This document shows positions 25,601 through 38,000 of a stretch of DNA of 64,000 nt, one piece after another. The DNA is from Onchocerca lupi. Lineage: Eukaryota; Nematoda; Chromadorea; Rhabditida; Onchocercidae. A model generated the notes under the pieces. The model saw nothing but the letters and a program-made list of their open reading frames with translations. It searched no databases and was not told where the DNA came from. How positions within the stretch are numbered: position 1 is the stretch's first letter; the number at the start of each line of letters is the position of its first letter. The translations under genes were made by a program, and so were the position numbers. The stretch covers positions 19,840 through 83,839 of the forward strand of contig JAOVVO010000339.1 of the NCBI GenBank assembly GCA_028564675.1. Direction: 5' to 3'.

Positions 25601-28600
25601 GTTCACTAATTAATTATTGTTATTTTTTTTATCTCTCTTTGATAATGATTATCAGCATTTTTGTGCGTACATCCATATATTTTCATTATACCAAGTTTTC
25701 TTTTTTTTTTTAAATTTCCAAATAAAAAAAGAAAGAAAACATATGAAAAACTTTTATCTGCTTAATGATAATGATTATTATTTATATGTTCCAGTCGTAA
25801 TGATCGAATATCAAAAAAAAAAAATGAATAAATAAATAAATAAATAAACTTGTTTCAGTTAACTTTCTTAAATAAACTCGCTTTAAACTTGCTTCAAATA
25901 AACTTGAATAAATTTGCTATAATAAACTGCTAAATAAATTTCTTTCATGACAGCAATACATTTGTTTCATTTGTATTGAAAATTTGAAATGAAAATTATA
26001 CTATACAAATTTATATATATTTTATTCAAAAATTTGAAAAATTGAAAAAAAAAACAGAAATGAAATATAAATTGATTCATCCATATTTCACTTTACTTAT
26101 TTTATTAAATACATGATATTTTTGTAATAGCAAGTAATATTTCACCTAAAGTTAGATCATAATTAATCACTTGATTATTTTGTTTTCTTACAGAATATTG
26201 TGGCACAACAAATTCGAAAACAATTTCCAATTAGATTTTGTAAAATGATACGATATATTGTTGAAGAAAAGATAAATATACCTCTTAATATCATATCAAA
26301 AACAATTCCGCTTAAAAAATTAGCCTATTCAGCAGAAAAAACTCTTAATACTACAGAACTGGGAAATTTAATCGATGATGTAAGTTTCATTAAAATTTGT
26401 TTCTTTTTTTCTATTTAATTCATTTTTTTTTTTTTTACTTTTTGTTCAATAATTCACTTTTATTAATCGATATCATAAAAGTGTAGATGTCATTAGAAAA
26501 AAAGAGAGATTTAGAAAAAAAAAGTAAAGAAAAAGTTAATATCGAAATTCTTTTCTTAAACAAATTCAAAATCATTAGACAATTACCGGTTTTTTTATTC
26601 TAACAATAAATTCAAAATATTATCTAATTGTATTCGATATTAAATTAATCATATGTTTACTGGAAATAATCATATGTTAATCTGAAACATCAAAGATACA
26701 AATAAGGCATAGGAATGCAATTCATAAAACAATAATTTTTAATTATTTCAAGTCTTAAACTTGTTATCACTAAAATACCAATATTAATGATAACAAAGTT
26801 TTTGCTAAATAAATTATAAAATTGAATATTTTAAAATTTATAATGTTGATATAGCAAAATGATATAATTAATTGTAAAAATGTTCTATAAGATAAGTGAA
26901 AAATCTAGAAAGTTAAAAGGATATCCAGAATAATCAAAATGATAATTTTTCAAAAAACTTTCTTGAAATTAAATAATTAATTGACGATTAAAATTACTGA
27001 ATAAAAATAATTGATGATATTTTGGAAAGTTCAAAAAAAGTCATAACTTTAATAGATAACTTGAAAGATGAAAGAAAAAAAAAATATCGAATAAATTATT
27101 GATCGATTAACCAAGAACAATATAAGTGAAATAAAATAATTAATTAATTAATTATCTAATTTATTAATTAAATTTAAGCAAAGTTGTTGTTGGTATTGTT
27201 CGCTGTTTAGTATACATTTTATAACTATATAAAAAAACAAAAAACTAGCGAAATCAAAGTTATGCTTCCAGAATATGCATCAAGTAGGTGATATGCAATC
27301 ATCAACATCACATAATGGACCATTGCAACGTGTCACATTGTCATCAACTTCATCAATGTCAGATACAGACGTACGTGAAATGGAAACGTCAAATTTAGAT
27401 TCTTGCGTTGATTGCAATCCAAGCAATAAATTAACTTCTCTTCAAAATTTTAGCGCTTTAAGCGATTACTTTGATAAGGTAGGTTCTTTTAAAGAATATT
27501 TAAAAAATAATAATAATAATCATTAGCCCATTATTCTATTTTTTCAAAATCTTGAATTTTTTTTTTTTATATTTATCAGCATTTATAAGCAATAATAATT
27601 AAGAAAAAGTTAAAATTTTATTTCGCATAATATTGTTTTGTTTCCTTTTTATTGCCAAATTAAAATTTTTCTAAAATAATATTTATTCAAATTTTCTAAA
27701 TAATTTAAGTTAAAATTATTGTATATTATTTTAGATTTTATCCGATGTAAAGCTAAATATGCATTTAATGAAGGTATTTGCAACACCTGATCATTTTCAA
27801 ATTGGTTTCTTAGCAGCATTTGGTACCGAAGAAATAGATAAAATACCATTTTATCCATTTCCAATGCATTTTCCGAAATTTTCCAGTGATAAACAAATGT
27901 TGGATGTATTAATCAGTGATTACACAGCTAATACACTCCTTTACTATCTGCATAAGTTATTATTAAATTTAATAATTATTTAAACATATATATTCTTATA
28001 TCTAAACAAAATATTTTTAAAATTTAAATGAAATAGTATAAATAAATTTTTGAAATGATAAAATAACATTTATAAAGACTGTTGCAGCAAAAAAAAAAAA
28101 TTTCCCTTTATTTAAATTTTCCCCATTGATTTCTTTCAATCCTTATATTTCTTGAGAAATTTTTTCAAGTATATTGGTAAAAAATTTATGATTGGGAAAA
28201 CAGGTGTATATGTTTTTCAATAAAAATTAATTTTAAAATAGTAATAAATTTTTTTTATGAAAAAATAATCATACTAATTTACTGATAAAAAAAAAGAACA
28301 AAATAATAAAAAAAAATAAGAGTTAATTTTAGACATGGCTTTCTCATGTTTCAAATTGGTCCTGAAACGGAAAAAATAGGTGAATTGTTAAAGACAACAT
28401 GTGCTGACGATTACGATGAATTGGATGATTTTAATGTCGATGTATTTTTTATTTAAAATTTAATTTAATTTAAATTTGCAATTTAGTTTAAATTCGTATT
28501 GAAAATGTTGCATATTTATTCCATCAATCCAAAAAAAGTAAGTTCTGATTTCTGATAAATTATTTTATCATTTTGCAGTATGACTGAATGAAATATTGAA

Positions 28601-31463
28601 ATTTTTTTACAGTAAAAAACATATATTTTTTTACAAAAACAAATTTTTAAGTAATAATAAATTTCTTTAAAAATTTTATAAAACAATATTTTATATTAAA
28701 TCAATTATATTATTCTTTTAATGTAAAAACAAAATCTAAAATATTTATTTCATTATTCTTTTTTTTAATTATTTTCCAAAAATTTGAATAAAACATTGAA
28801 TATTTCGTTTTTTTAGGATGAAGATTTTGATGAAAGCGAAAAAAATTCAACAACAATATCTCCGAAATTTATCAAACGTCGAAAACGAAGCACTGTTGAA
28901 GAAAGTAGTAATACGGATGACGATATTGATAATAATGATAATGATGCTAGCAGAAAGGATGACGATTTTTTTGGGAATTTAGGAATATGTCTAGGAGATT
29001 TTATGCCTGCTATTCGAGAAAATTATCCGAAAAAATCGATAAATATCAAAATATATTCCAGTTCTGCACCATCCGTTATATTGATGGCTGAAAATAATGG
29101 TTAGTTGATAAGGTTTTATTAATTACAAAATGCCTGTATCAATATATTCGAAAAAAAAAATGCATTAAATCTAGAATACAATTGATAATTATTGCATGGA
29201 AAAAGTTAAGTAATATTAAAAAAAAAAAAAAGGAAAGATTATTTGCTTCCTGTATCAAGAATTTACTATAATCTATTTTTATCACAAATACTGTCATCAA
29301 ATTAAATAATCGATGTTATCAATTTGACCAGAAATTTTAAAACTAATATGAAGTAAATGAAAATTAAAATTATAGCTGATAAATCAATTTAACTAATTGA
29401 AAATTCTTAAAAAATTTCATTTAGTTGATTGAAAAAAATTAGGAAGGTAGAAATGATAAATCTTTTTAGTTTGTGGAAAAAAATCCTAATAATAATTCTG
29501 GAAGAATTGCTTTTTTCGATTTTAATTAATTTTTTTAAGAAAAAGATTGATGCTATTGGCTCTTTGTATATTTCGCTTGTTTTAATATTTCCTCTCGTTT
29601 TTTTTCTCCGCTTCGAAATATCATCACTATTGAATAGTATGTTATTGACTTCTCTTTATTTTTTTTTACAGGTACAGTGAGAATAAATTTGGAATTTGAA
29701 GCAGCATTTTATGTTGATGATAATAATGATAAAATTGGTACAATGATTATCAGTAGTACAATTGATGGAAATGTTCAAATACTAGGAAAACGAATCAATA
29801 TTACCATCTCAATCCAATCGTTAAAATTTATCGATAAAGAGCAAGCTTTTGGATTACCAACAGATGCATTGGATAATTTAGCTGCTTTAGCCAGAGAAGT
29901 CATTTCTCAGGTTTAATTTCATCTATATTTCTTCGTTCCAATATAAAATTTCATTCTTCTTTTTTTTTTTTTTTTTTTTTTTTTGCCAATATATCGATGG
30001 AAAAAAAAAGTAAAATTGATAAAATGCAAATATACTAGTAATATGAAACAATATTTGCAATGAATATGAATAGTAAATGAATGATAATATGAATTTATGA
30101 AAGTGCTTTGATAATCTAGAAATATATTGCTGAAATATAAATATAATAATAAAATTAATTGATAATATGCAAATGTATTGGTGATATGAAAATATACTAT
30201 CATGAAAGGAAAATTCTTTGTGGAAGGTTTTTATGAGACTGGAAATTGTTGAAAGAATTGAATTTGTTGTGTAACGAAATTTTCGTATGACGGATTATTG
30301 ATTTGATATCGATAATCATCAGTTATTTTTTGATCTTAATTACAAAACAAGATTATCGTTAATACACTAATAATTTGAAGTCTCCTTAAATAAGAGGTAA
30401 ATTATCTGAGAGTTATTGGTGTTGAGAATTGATAGGGTTTGATGAGATCTGGAAGTTGAATTGGAAAGCATCGATCGCTGATAAAATAAAGTAATAAAAA
30501 AGAATGGGATGAAAATGAATTGAAGTTAAGTGAATGAAGAAAATGATAGTGGCATAATATTGATCGTGTGACCATTAGAAGCTCCTTCTTATATCGATAA
30601 TTCTTGATCTTGAAGGAGGGCGGTAATATACAAGATTTCATTTAAAAAAAAAAAAAAGGCGGTGATTTACAAGATCTCAAAAAATAACATGATTTATAAA
30701 TGTTTTCAAACAATCCACATGAGCTCTATTAACGGTTTGAAAGATGAAAGAACAAAGATCATTGTGCTGAGATGTAGATAAGTGATTCATTTGTCTGAGA
30801 AATATTATAAATTTCTGCTAAATACAAAATTTATTACAACATTTCAGTATTACCGGCATATACTGATAATATATGAAATATCCTATAATAAAAAATGATT
30901 GACAAAATTTAAAGCGTTTTTCCCGATATCTTAAATTATATAGTAATGTAAAATGGAAAAAATATACGTGACATTTTTTGTTTCCATTTTTCTCTTTCAT
31001 ATAACTGACAATTTTATTTTTCCATAAATTTTTAAACTTTAAGAAAATGAATTTTTTTCAAAAGAATTTAAAAAATTCTTTACCTGCAAAACACAATTAT
31101 ATGCATTTTTTAGTGCAAAAAATTGTCAATTATCAAATTTGCTGATTAACATTCATTTCATTTATTTTACAATTTTATATTTTTAAAAATTGATTTCAAA
31201 AACTTTAATAGTTTTCTTTATTAGAAATGGTTTATATGAATTATTTTAATGAAATTTGCATGCCATTTAATATCATTTTTCAGCTAGCTAACAGTTTCGT
31301 ATTAGATGGATTTGATGTTAAATTAGACGATACAACATTATCATTTCTTTTGGTTAATTCGCAATTTACTATCACTGATCATGCTGTTCATATATCAACA
31401 GATTTTGCAATACCTACAAGTTTTCTTGGCAATTCATCATCAACTATTTGTCGACGATTTTAA
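22689..31463 (+). CDS. BPI/LBP-family secreted lipid-binding protein
   Basis: The family (bactericidal/permeability-increasing protein, LPS-binding protein, CETP) folds as two lipid-binding barrels and acts outside the cell. Exons: 22689-22712, 22851-22984, 24070-24247, 24413-24534, 24875-24956, 25157-25306, 26194-26379, 27272-27478, 27735-27955, 28333-28441, 28487-28537, 28817-29099, 29672-29910 and 31284-31463. All junctions keep phase, giving 721 residues; mammalian members have about 480. The 24-nt first exon plus exon 2 gives a signal peptide (KIYLFFLLFVGCFGS). The N-terminal barrel has GLPGLEIRINPNGFLFA, the family's NPG(..)RI..KGLDYA motif, and a cysteine pair (about Cys204 and Cys246) at the spacing of the conserved BPI disulfide. 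The C-terminal barrel has VLISDYTANTLLYYLHKHGF and APSVILMAE, and ends TICRRF. Two regions are unusual: a Ser/Thr-rich exon 8 and a basic-then-acidic insert (about 505-545) with KRRKRS. The 5' exon is inferred. LPS binding cannot be concluded. Confidence 0.88.
25800..25960. repeat. AAATAAACTTG-type simple repeat in an intron
   Basis: An (AATA)n run at about 25824-25848 grades into diverged AAATAAACTtG words within the intron before the 26194 exon. Non-coding simple sequence. Confidence 0.6.
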
Positions 31464-34400
31464 AATATATCGCCTATTTCGAAATTTTGCATAAGTTTTT
31501 TTGCTTCCTTTTATTTGTCCTTTACTATAAATTATCATGCAAAATTTTAATCATTCTTTTATTTCTCCATCGCCATATTTTCACATATTATCATATGAAG
31601 TTTCATTCTTATAATCATAAAACTAATGTAAAATCAAGTAATATGAAAAATCTGATAATATAAAATCAACAAATCATTATTTTGTAGAGCTTATTTGCAA
31701 AACAATATTTTCAGTGTAGACTTATTGATTTGAGATTTATCAATTTTCAAAAATGCCATCAATTATGTTTTTGCATATTTGCTTCCAAGTACTGGTAAAT
31801 ATGTAAAATATATTTTTCAGTGTGGTGATAAATAAGTAAAATGTAATTGAACGTTTAGTATTAAATAATGGAAGAGCACTTTTATTGTATTGGCTTATAA
31901 TTGATACTGATAAATCAGCGAATTTTTCACGACGATAAATAAATAAATAGATAAAGCATTTGGCGTTGTTTACATCTTTTGACGAGAAAAGGTAAAATTG
32001 AAAAAGAAATTAAAAAAATGAAAAATTACAAATAGAGGATCGTATATGAGGAAAGCATAAAAAAGGTTTATTAATAATAAAATATTTGAATCAAATGAAA
32101 TCGTTCAACCGATGTAAACTTTTATCAATTGTAAATTTTTCATTAATTTCTTCAAAACAATTCTTAACTCTATAATTATTATATTAGCCATATCAAAAAT
32201 ATCAGTTATAAATTTCCTCACTTTGACCTATCTTAAAAATAAATCATTCAAATAATAAAAACTTAATCAATATAATTTTTTCAAAAGATGATTATCATTT
32301 TGATGATTAGTGGATTATATGATTAAAAATGTGATAAAATATCAGGAAAGTTTATAGATTATCAATTACTGGTTAATCTTAACCTTTTTGATCTAAATAA
32401 ATTATAATACAATTCGTTTACAGCAGTCCGTGATATTTTATTTATTTATTTATTTACTTCATTAAATCACATATGATATTTATCAAATTGGCGGTTTTAT
32501 TTGTAATATCAATGCAAATGACAAAATAATATTATATACAAAACTTCTAAACATAGAAATTCAATGAAATTAATTGAAATTTATTTCAAAACATAAATTT
32601 TATATCTCAGTTTTGATTTGATTAATGTTTATTTTTGCTGCTCTAAAAGTTGACAAAAAAAAAATATCTAAAATATATTTCAAATCAAGTCCAATATTAA
32701 TAAGTACGCATCCAGAATATTATTTATTGCCGGAGATTTTTACTTGGATATGATTCAGTTTTTCTTTATTTTAATCAAATCAAAAATTTCAACAAATCCT
32801 TTGTTTCAGTGATTATTTGATCTGCTTATAAATTATCAAAGTTGATAATAATTAAAAATTTCTCATTAATAATTCATTTGTCTAATTTTTATTAGTTTTA
32901 TCAAAATATTAAAATTTGGAAATTATTTATAACTTATACAATTTTATGGCAATCAAATAATCAATGAATCTAGTGAATAACAGGCACTGTAAACAAAAAA
33001 AGAAAAAAAAGCATTTTAAGAGAAAATGATAAAACTGGAATGATTTAATTAAAGTCATCCATATATGAGCGTTAATTAAGATCACAAGTTTTTACTCTTG
33101 ATTAAAAATGCATTTTCTGATTGCAATTTCATTTATAATTAAAATTATGTTTCCCACCATACTTTTTCAATAAGGTAAATCTTTATTTTAATTTTCGTTT
33201 TTCTTTTTTCTAATTCTTATTTTTCTTTCTTTTTTTTCTTATTCGTTTCAAAGAGAAATTGAATTAGCAAAATGAATGAGCGATTTTGGATAGTAATACT
33301 AGAAAAACTTAAATTATTCAACTTCTAAATTGCAATGCATCTTCTTTTTTTCATGAGAGTAATCTCTATTTTTTCCAAAATTAAATGAATAAAACTTGAT
33401 TATAATTGCTGAAATACGATGAATTTCAATACTGAAAGGAATAAAGTATTTGGTAGTAAGAAAATTTGAGATTCTTATTATGTCTTTTGGCTTGAAATTA
33501 TATTTCAATTCAAATAATTTTAAAGAGTTTGCTACTGAAAAATTGACGAAAGATTATAAAATGGACTACTAAAACAAATGGCTATTAAATTTTATTTTTA
33601 ATTTCTTGCAAATAAGCAAATTTGCAAATACATCATTTTTTCCGATAGATTACAATTTTTTCCTTACTTTACCTGCTTCGACAAGTGCAATTTATTTTTT
33701 ACCTTATGCGATTCGATGCGCTGCAGCTATTCTATTTTCATTTTATCTGTTTTGATAGATTACATTTGACTTCTTATCTTACCTGCTTTAATAGATTGTT
33801 GCAATTTACTTCTTACTTCATCTGCCTCGATAATCCCCAAAGGAAATAAGAATAAAGAAAAATTGAGCTAAATAATTCGCTCTTTTTTAGGCCAAAAAAA
33901 GCTAGAAAAACAAACTACCGTAAAATACACATTACGGTAGAGCGATTACGGTAAATTTTACAGTAATCTCTTAACTACAGATTCTTTAAAGTAAAGAAAA
34001 AAATTGAAAGTTCAACATAATCGACATGAAAGAGCACATTTTTGTTGCATATAAGTTGCTGCTGTTTGGCAAATATTTGGACTAATATAAATCCAATGTG
34101 CACACCATGATGTATTATCGACACAAAATTCTGTAAAATGGAAAAAATTGTAAAAATGAAAAAAGTTAGTAAAATGAGTTGAAAAAAAAAGGCATTTTTA
34201 GATCTTTATTATTAGTCTTTTACTAACCTAGCCTTATTGGACTAGTAAAATGTTTTCCTGTTCAAATGTAAGCAATTTATTATTTACATAAGCAATTTCA
34301 GTTAAAGTATGAAGTTTAAAAAAAAAATAATAAATAAACAAAATTCAATTTTTTCTAAAAGAAAAATATGAAACAATAAATTTTTTTTTCACTACTGTTT

Positions 34401-35047
34401 GCACAATTTAGTATCAACTATATTGGTTTTTACAATATAAAATGTAATAATATAGCAATTAAAAGAAATGAAAAAACTAGTCAATCTTAAGTAAAAAATG
34501 TTTAAAAAAATCGAAATAGTTTAACAATAAGGCAAAATTAATTTATGAAAGTATCAGGAATTGATCTTCTTATTATCTATTCAAAAATTTTCGCGTATTA
34601 AGTTTATGCAAATCAGTTTACAAATACATTAAAAGTTTGAATTTCTATTGTTGTATTTGCTGAAAAATTTCGGACTTATTTTTGTTTTTTTTGTGAATAC
34701 ATTCAGAGTCTGTTGAAAACTTTTTGTGAATAAAAATTTAGTCTTTTCTGTCAAGATTAGGTATACAAGTTACGTAATTAAGTATACTGTAATTAGTATA
34801 CAATTTATTCTATAAAAGATGAATTTACTGAAACATTTGCATATTACTATCTATAATATTTCATGTTAAATGATTCTTTTACAAAGTGATTGTTAAAAAA
34901 AATTAAATTATCAAAAAATCTGTATGATTTTGTTAAATTTCATAAAATACTAGTATTTGCTATTTCAATGTTTTTTTTTTTTTCTTTTTATTCTATTAGT
35001 TGATTGAAATAGTCGAAAAAACGTGGAATTTGAATTTTTGCATAAAA
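31464..35047. other. Convergent intergenic spacer
   Basis: Lies between the 3' ends of the BPI-like gene (+) and the carboxypeptidase gene (-). AATAAATAAATAG near 31937 could serve the upstream gene's polyadenylation, but it is far from the stop. A short hairpin sits at about 33914-33941. No exon-like sequence is recognised. Confidence 0.5.
33914..33965. repeat. Short inverted repeat CTACCGTAA / TTACGGTAG
   Basis: CTACCGTAAaatacacaTTACGGTAG forms a perfect 9-bp stem with an 8-nt loop. It is followed by two further ATTACGGTAAA / TTTTACAGTAAT words. It resembles the terminal part of a small decayed transposon but has no partner that I can place. Confidence 0.45.
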
Positions 35048-38000
35048 TTAAAACTTTGAAAGTGAAAAAAAAATGGGAAAAGAAAACGTGCCTTTTTGAA
35101 ATCGTCGAAATTTACGTCGAATAAATTCTTTTTGTCGTAAATTTTCCAACCGATAATCTCTCCGAGATGCCATCATTGTTTTTGGTTTTGCTCTAATAGT
35201 TGTGATAGATGATGATTTTAATAATGGCGCTTTTGTTGTTGTAGTTTTAAATGGCTGTCGTGATGGGAAACGTGATGTTGCAAAGCGTAAATTGGATCGT
35301 GATTGATTGGTAATCAAATTAATTGAAATACCTGGTGCTACTGCTCCTGAAATATTGTGCTAAGTATTATTCTATTCATATTGGAAATATCTAAATTTTG
35401 ATTTATTGTTGAAATTTTGAAATAATATTTGCACAATTTTTTAAATTATGAAAGAAAAATGGATGAACTTTGTGATCGTATAATTGCATTGATGACAACT
35501 CGTATACCAGCCCATGTTTCACGACCGGTTGGGATCAATTGTCGACGATCCAGAAGAAATCCATCATAATCTGAATTGAATTTAACATTATTTATTCTTT
35601 TTGATTTCAGTTTAATTTAATTTTGAATAATTTAACTTTATTTTATTAATGTTAATTCCAGGAAATTTTTTATGCATTATTCATTTAATTAAATAAATTC
35701 CGATTCAGTTTCAATTTTGCATTAATAACATTAATTTCTTTAAAATTTAACGACCATTTTAATCACAACTTTTGTCACTAAACATTTGAATTATCTGAAA
35801 AAGTCAACTAACTAACCATTTTCACCTGGCCTTAGCTCAAGTAGATATACAAACTTCACTCCAGCTTTTGACTTAGCCCAATCATCTGAGCCACCTGATG
35901 AAGGATCTGAAGTATAATTTTATATATGAAAAATTTTTAATTATTAAAAATATCCTTAAATTATTTATTATTAAATAATAAATCAAGGAATTTTAAATAA
36001 TGCTAGAATTTTTCATAAATAATTTCGAAAATTTTATTAGCTTAAATTTATGTTTATCAAAATTAATTGAATTTAAGAAATTTTCCTCGAATTTTTTTTC
36101 TAAATCGAATTTAGGAAAAAATTGTGTATGAAAAAGGTATACATAAAATATCAGCTCCGGTACCAAATCGAAATTTTGTCCCGTAAACATCTTCGAGTGC
36201 TTTTACAGCTTGTTTTCCAACTTCTTCCTGAAAAAAAATAGTTTTTATGGAAAAAAAAAAACTTTTTTCTCTTCATTTTTTCAGCCTTAATATATTTTAT
36301 TTCGTATCATTAAAACTTAGAGAAAAATGGAAGAGAAAGTTTTCAAAAAATGCAATAAATTTGTTAAATTTAGTAATTTCGAAACAAGTTACTTTTTAGA
36401 ACTATTTTCTCGAAAATAAAAAAAAATTCCCAGATTCAACTTCATTTCCTCTTACTCTTTAAAATTTCGAATTTATCAAAAAAAAAAAAGAAAAAAAAGA
36501 AAAATTTCCATTTTCAATCTGGATTAAATAAAAAAAAAAATAATTCTAAAATTTTGTTCATTTTTCTTTCTTATTATTTTACAATAAATAGTATTAATAT
36601 TTTCAATTATTCTATCTGTTAGATAAAATAAAATTATTAATTGAATAACTTATTGTATTTATTTATTCTATCAATCAATATTTGCAATTTTTTATCATTA
36701 CGATTATTTGGAACAATCATAGCGAATAATTCAATAAATCGTTTTATGAATCGATATTTTTATCTTTAAATTTATCATTTCAAATTTAATATTGAAGTGA
36801 AATTTTAAAAATAAAAAAATTCTTACAAGATCATTAACATCATTAGGAAATGAACGACGTTGATGACTATACGGATGAATCCACATTTGACTATATGTAT
36901 GCAAAGTGATAAAAGCATCAACTTTACCAAACATCTCTGCTGATAACAATTTATCACGTATTGCTCTAAAATTAAATCATATATCATTTCATTATCACTA
37001 TGCACTTTTAGTATTAACATTAAATGAAGAAAGTTTAAAAAAATTGATAGAAATCTATTTTATCAAAGATATATGCCATCTTTTATCATCATAATTGGAT
37101 AATTTGTTCTGTGAATAATTCCACAAATTGTTTTGCGAATCGACATTGTTATCTTTTATCATTATGATTATTTGAAATATTCATGAAGAATAATTTGTTA
37201 ATTTATTCTATGAAGCACTATTGTTATCTTTTATCATTTATGATCATTTGGAATATTCGTAAAGCATAATTTGATAACTTATTCCATGAACCAGTACTCT
37301 TATCTTTTATCATTACGATTACATAGTAATTGACTGATAAAGAATTATCAATATTGCTAATTTGATAGTTTACCTTATCAGTCGATATTTTTATTTTTTA
37401 TCATTATGATTATTTAGTAAATTGCATGTAAATTAATAAGTATTGATGGTTTGAAATTCGAATTTTATAAAATTTCGGCGAAAGGTGAATATGCTTTAAA
37501 ATATGTTCAAGAATTATTAGAAAATAAGAGAACTGATAAATAATAATTGTTGGCTTACGATTAATATCATTTTTTCAAAATTAATCATTAATATGATAAA
37601 AATGATACCTTGTTTCAGGTTCGCTAAATGGTTTGCTACCATGATAGATTTCGGAACAAATTTGTGAGCTTGATCCAGTTTCTGCAATTGAAGGAAAAAA
37701 TTACAAGAAATGATTTTCTTATAGATCTGAAATCATATAAATATTTACATTACTCATAATAAGCAATTGTACAATTCCAATTCTTATTTTATAAATTTCT
37801 CTATTAGAATGAGTAATTTTAAATTTTCATATTTAAAAATTTGATCAAATTTCTGCAACTCAAAAAAAAGGGAAAAATTTCAAGAAATCCTTTAGTTATA
37901 AATCTGAAATTATATTAGCATTCAATTTGTATTTCTCATAATTCTATTTTACTAATTCATTTCATTTCTAATTTCATTTTACAACTCTTTTCTCGATAAA

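Noticed and set aside
36906..37094. Plus-strand frame over carboxypeptidase exon 9
   Set aside because: Antisense to a conserved exon with a zinc-binding histidine and family motifs.
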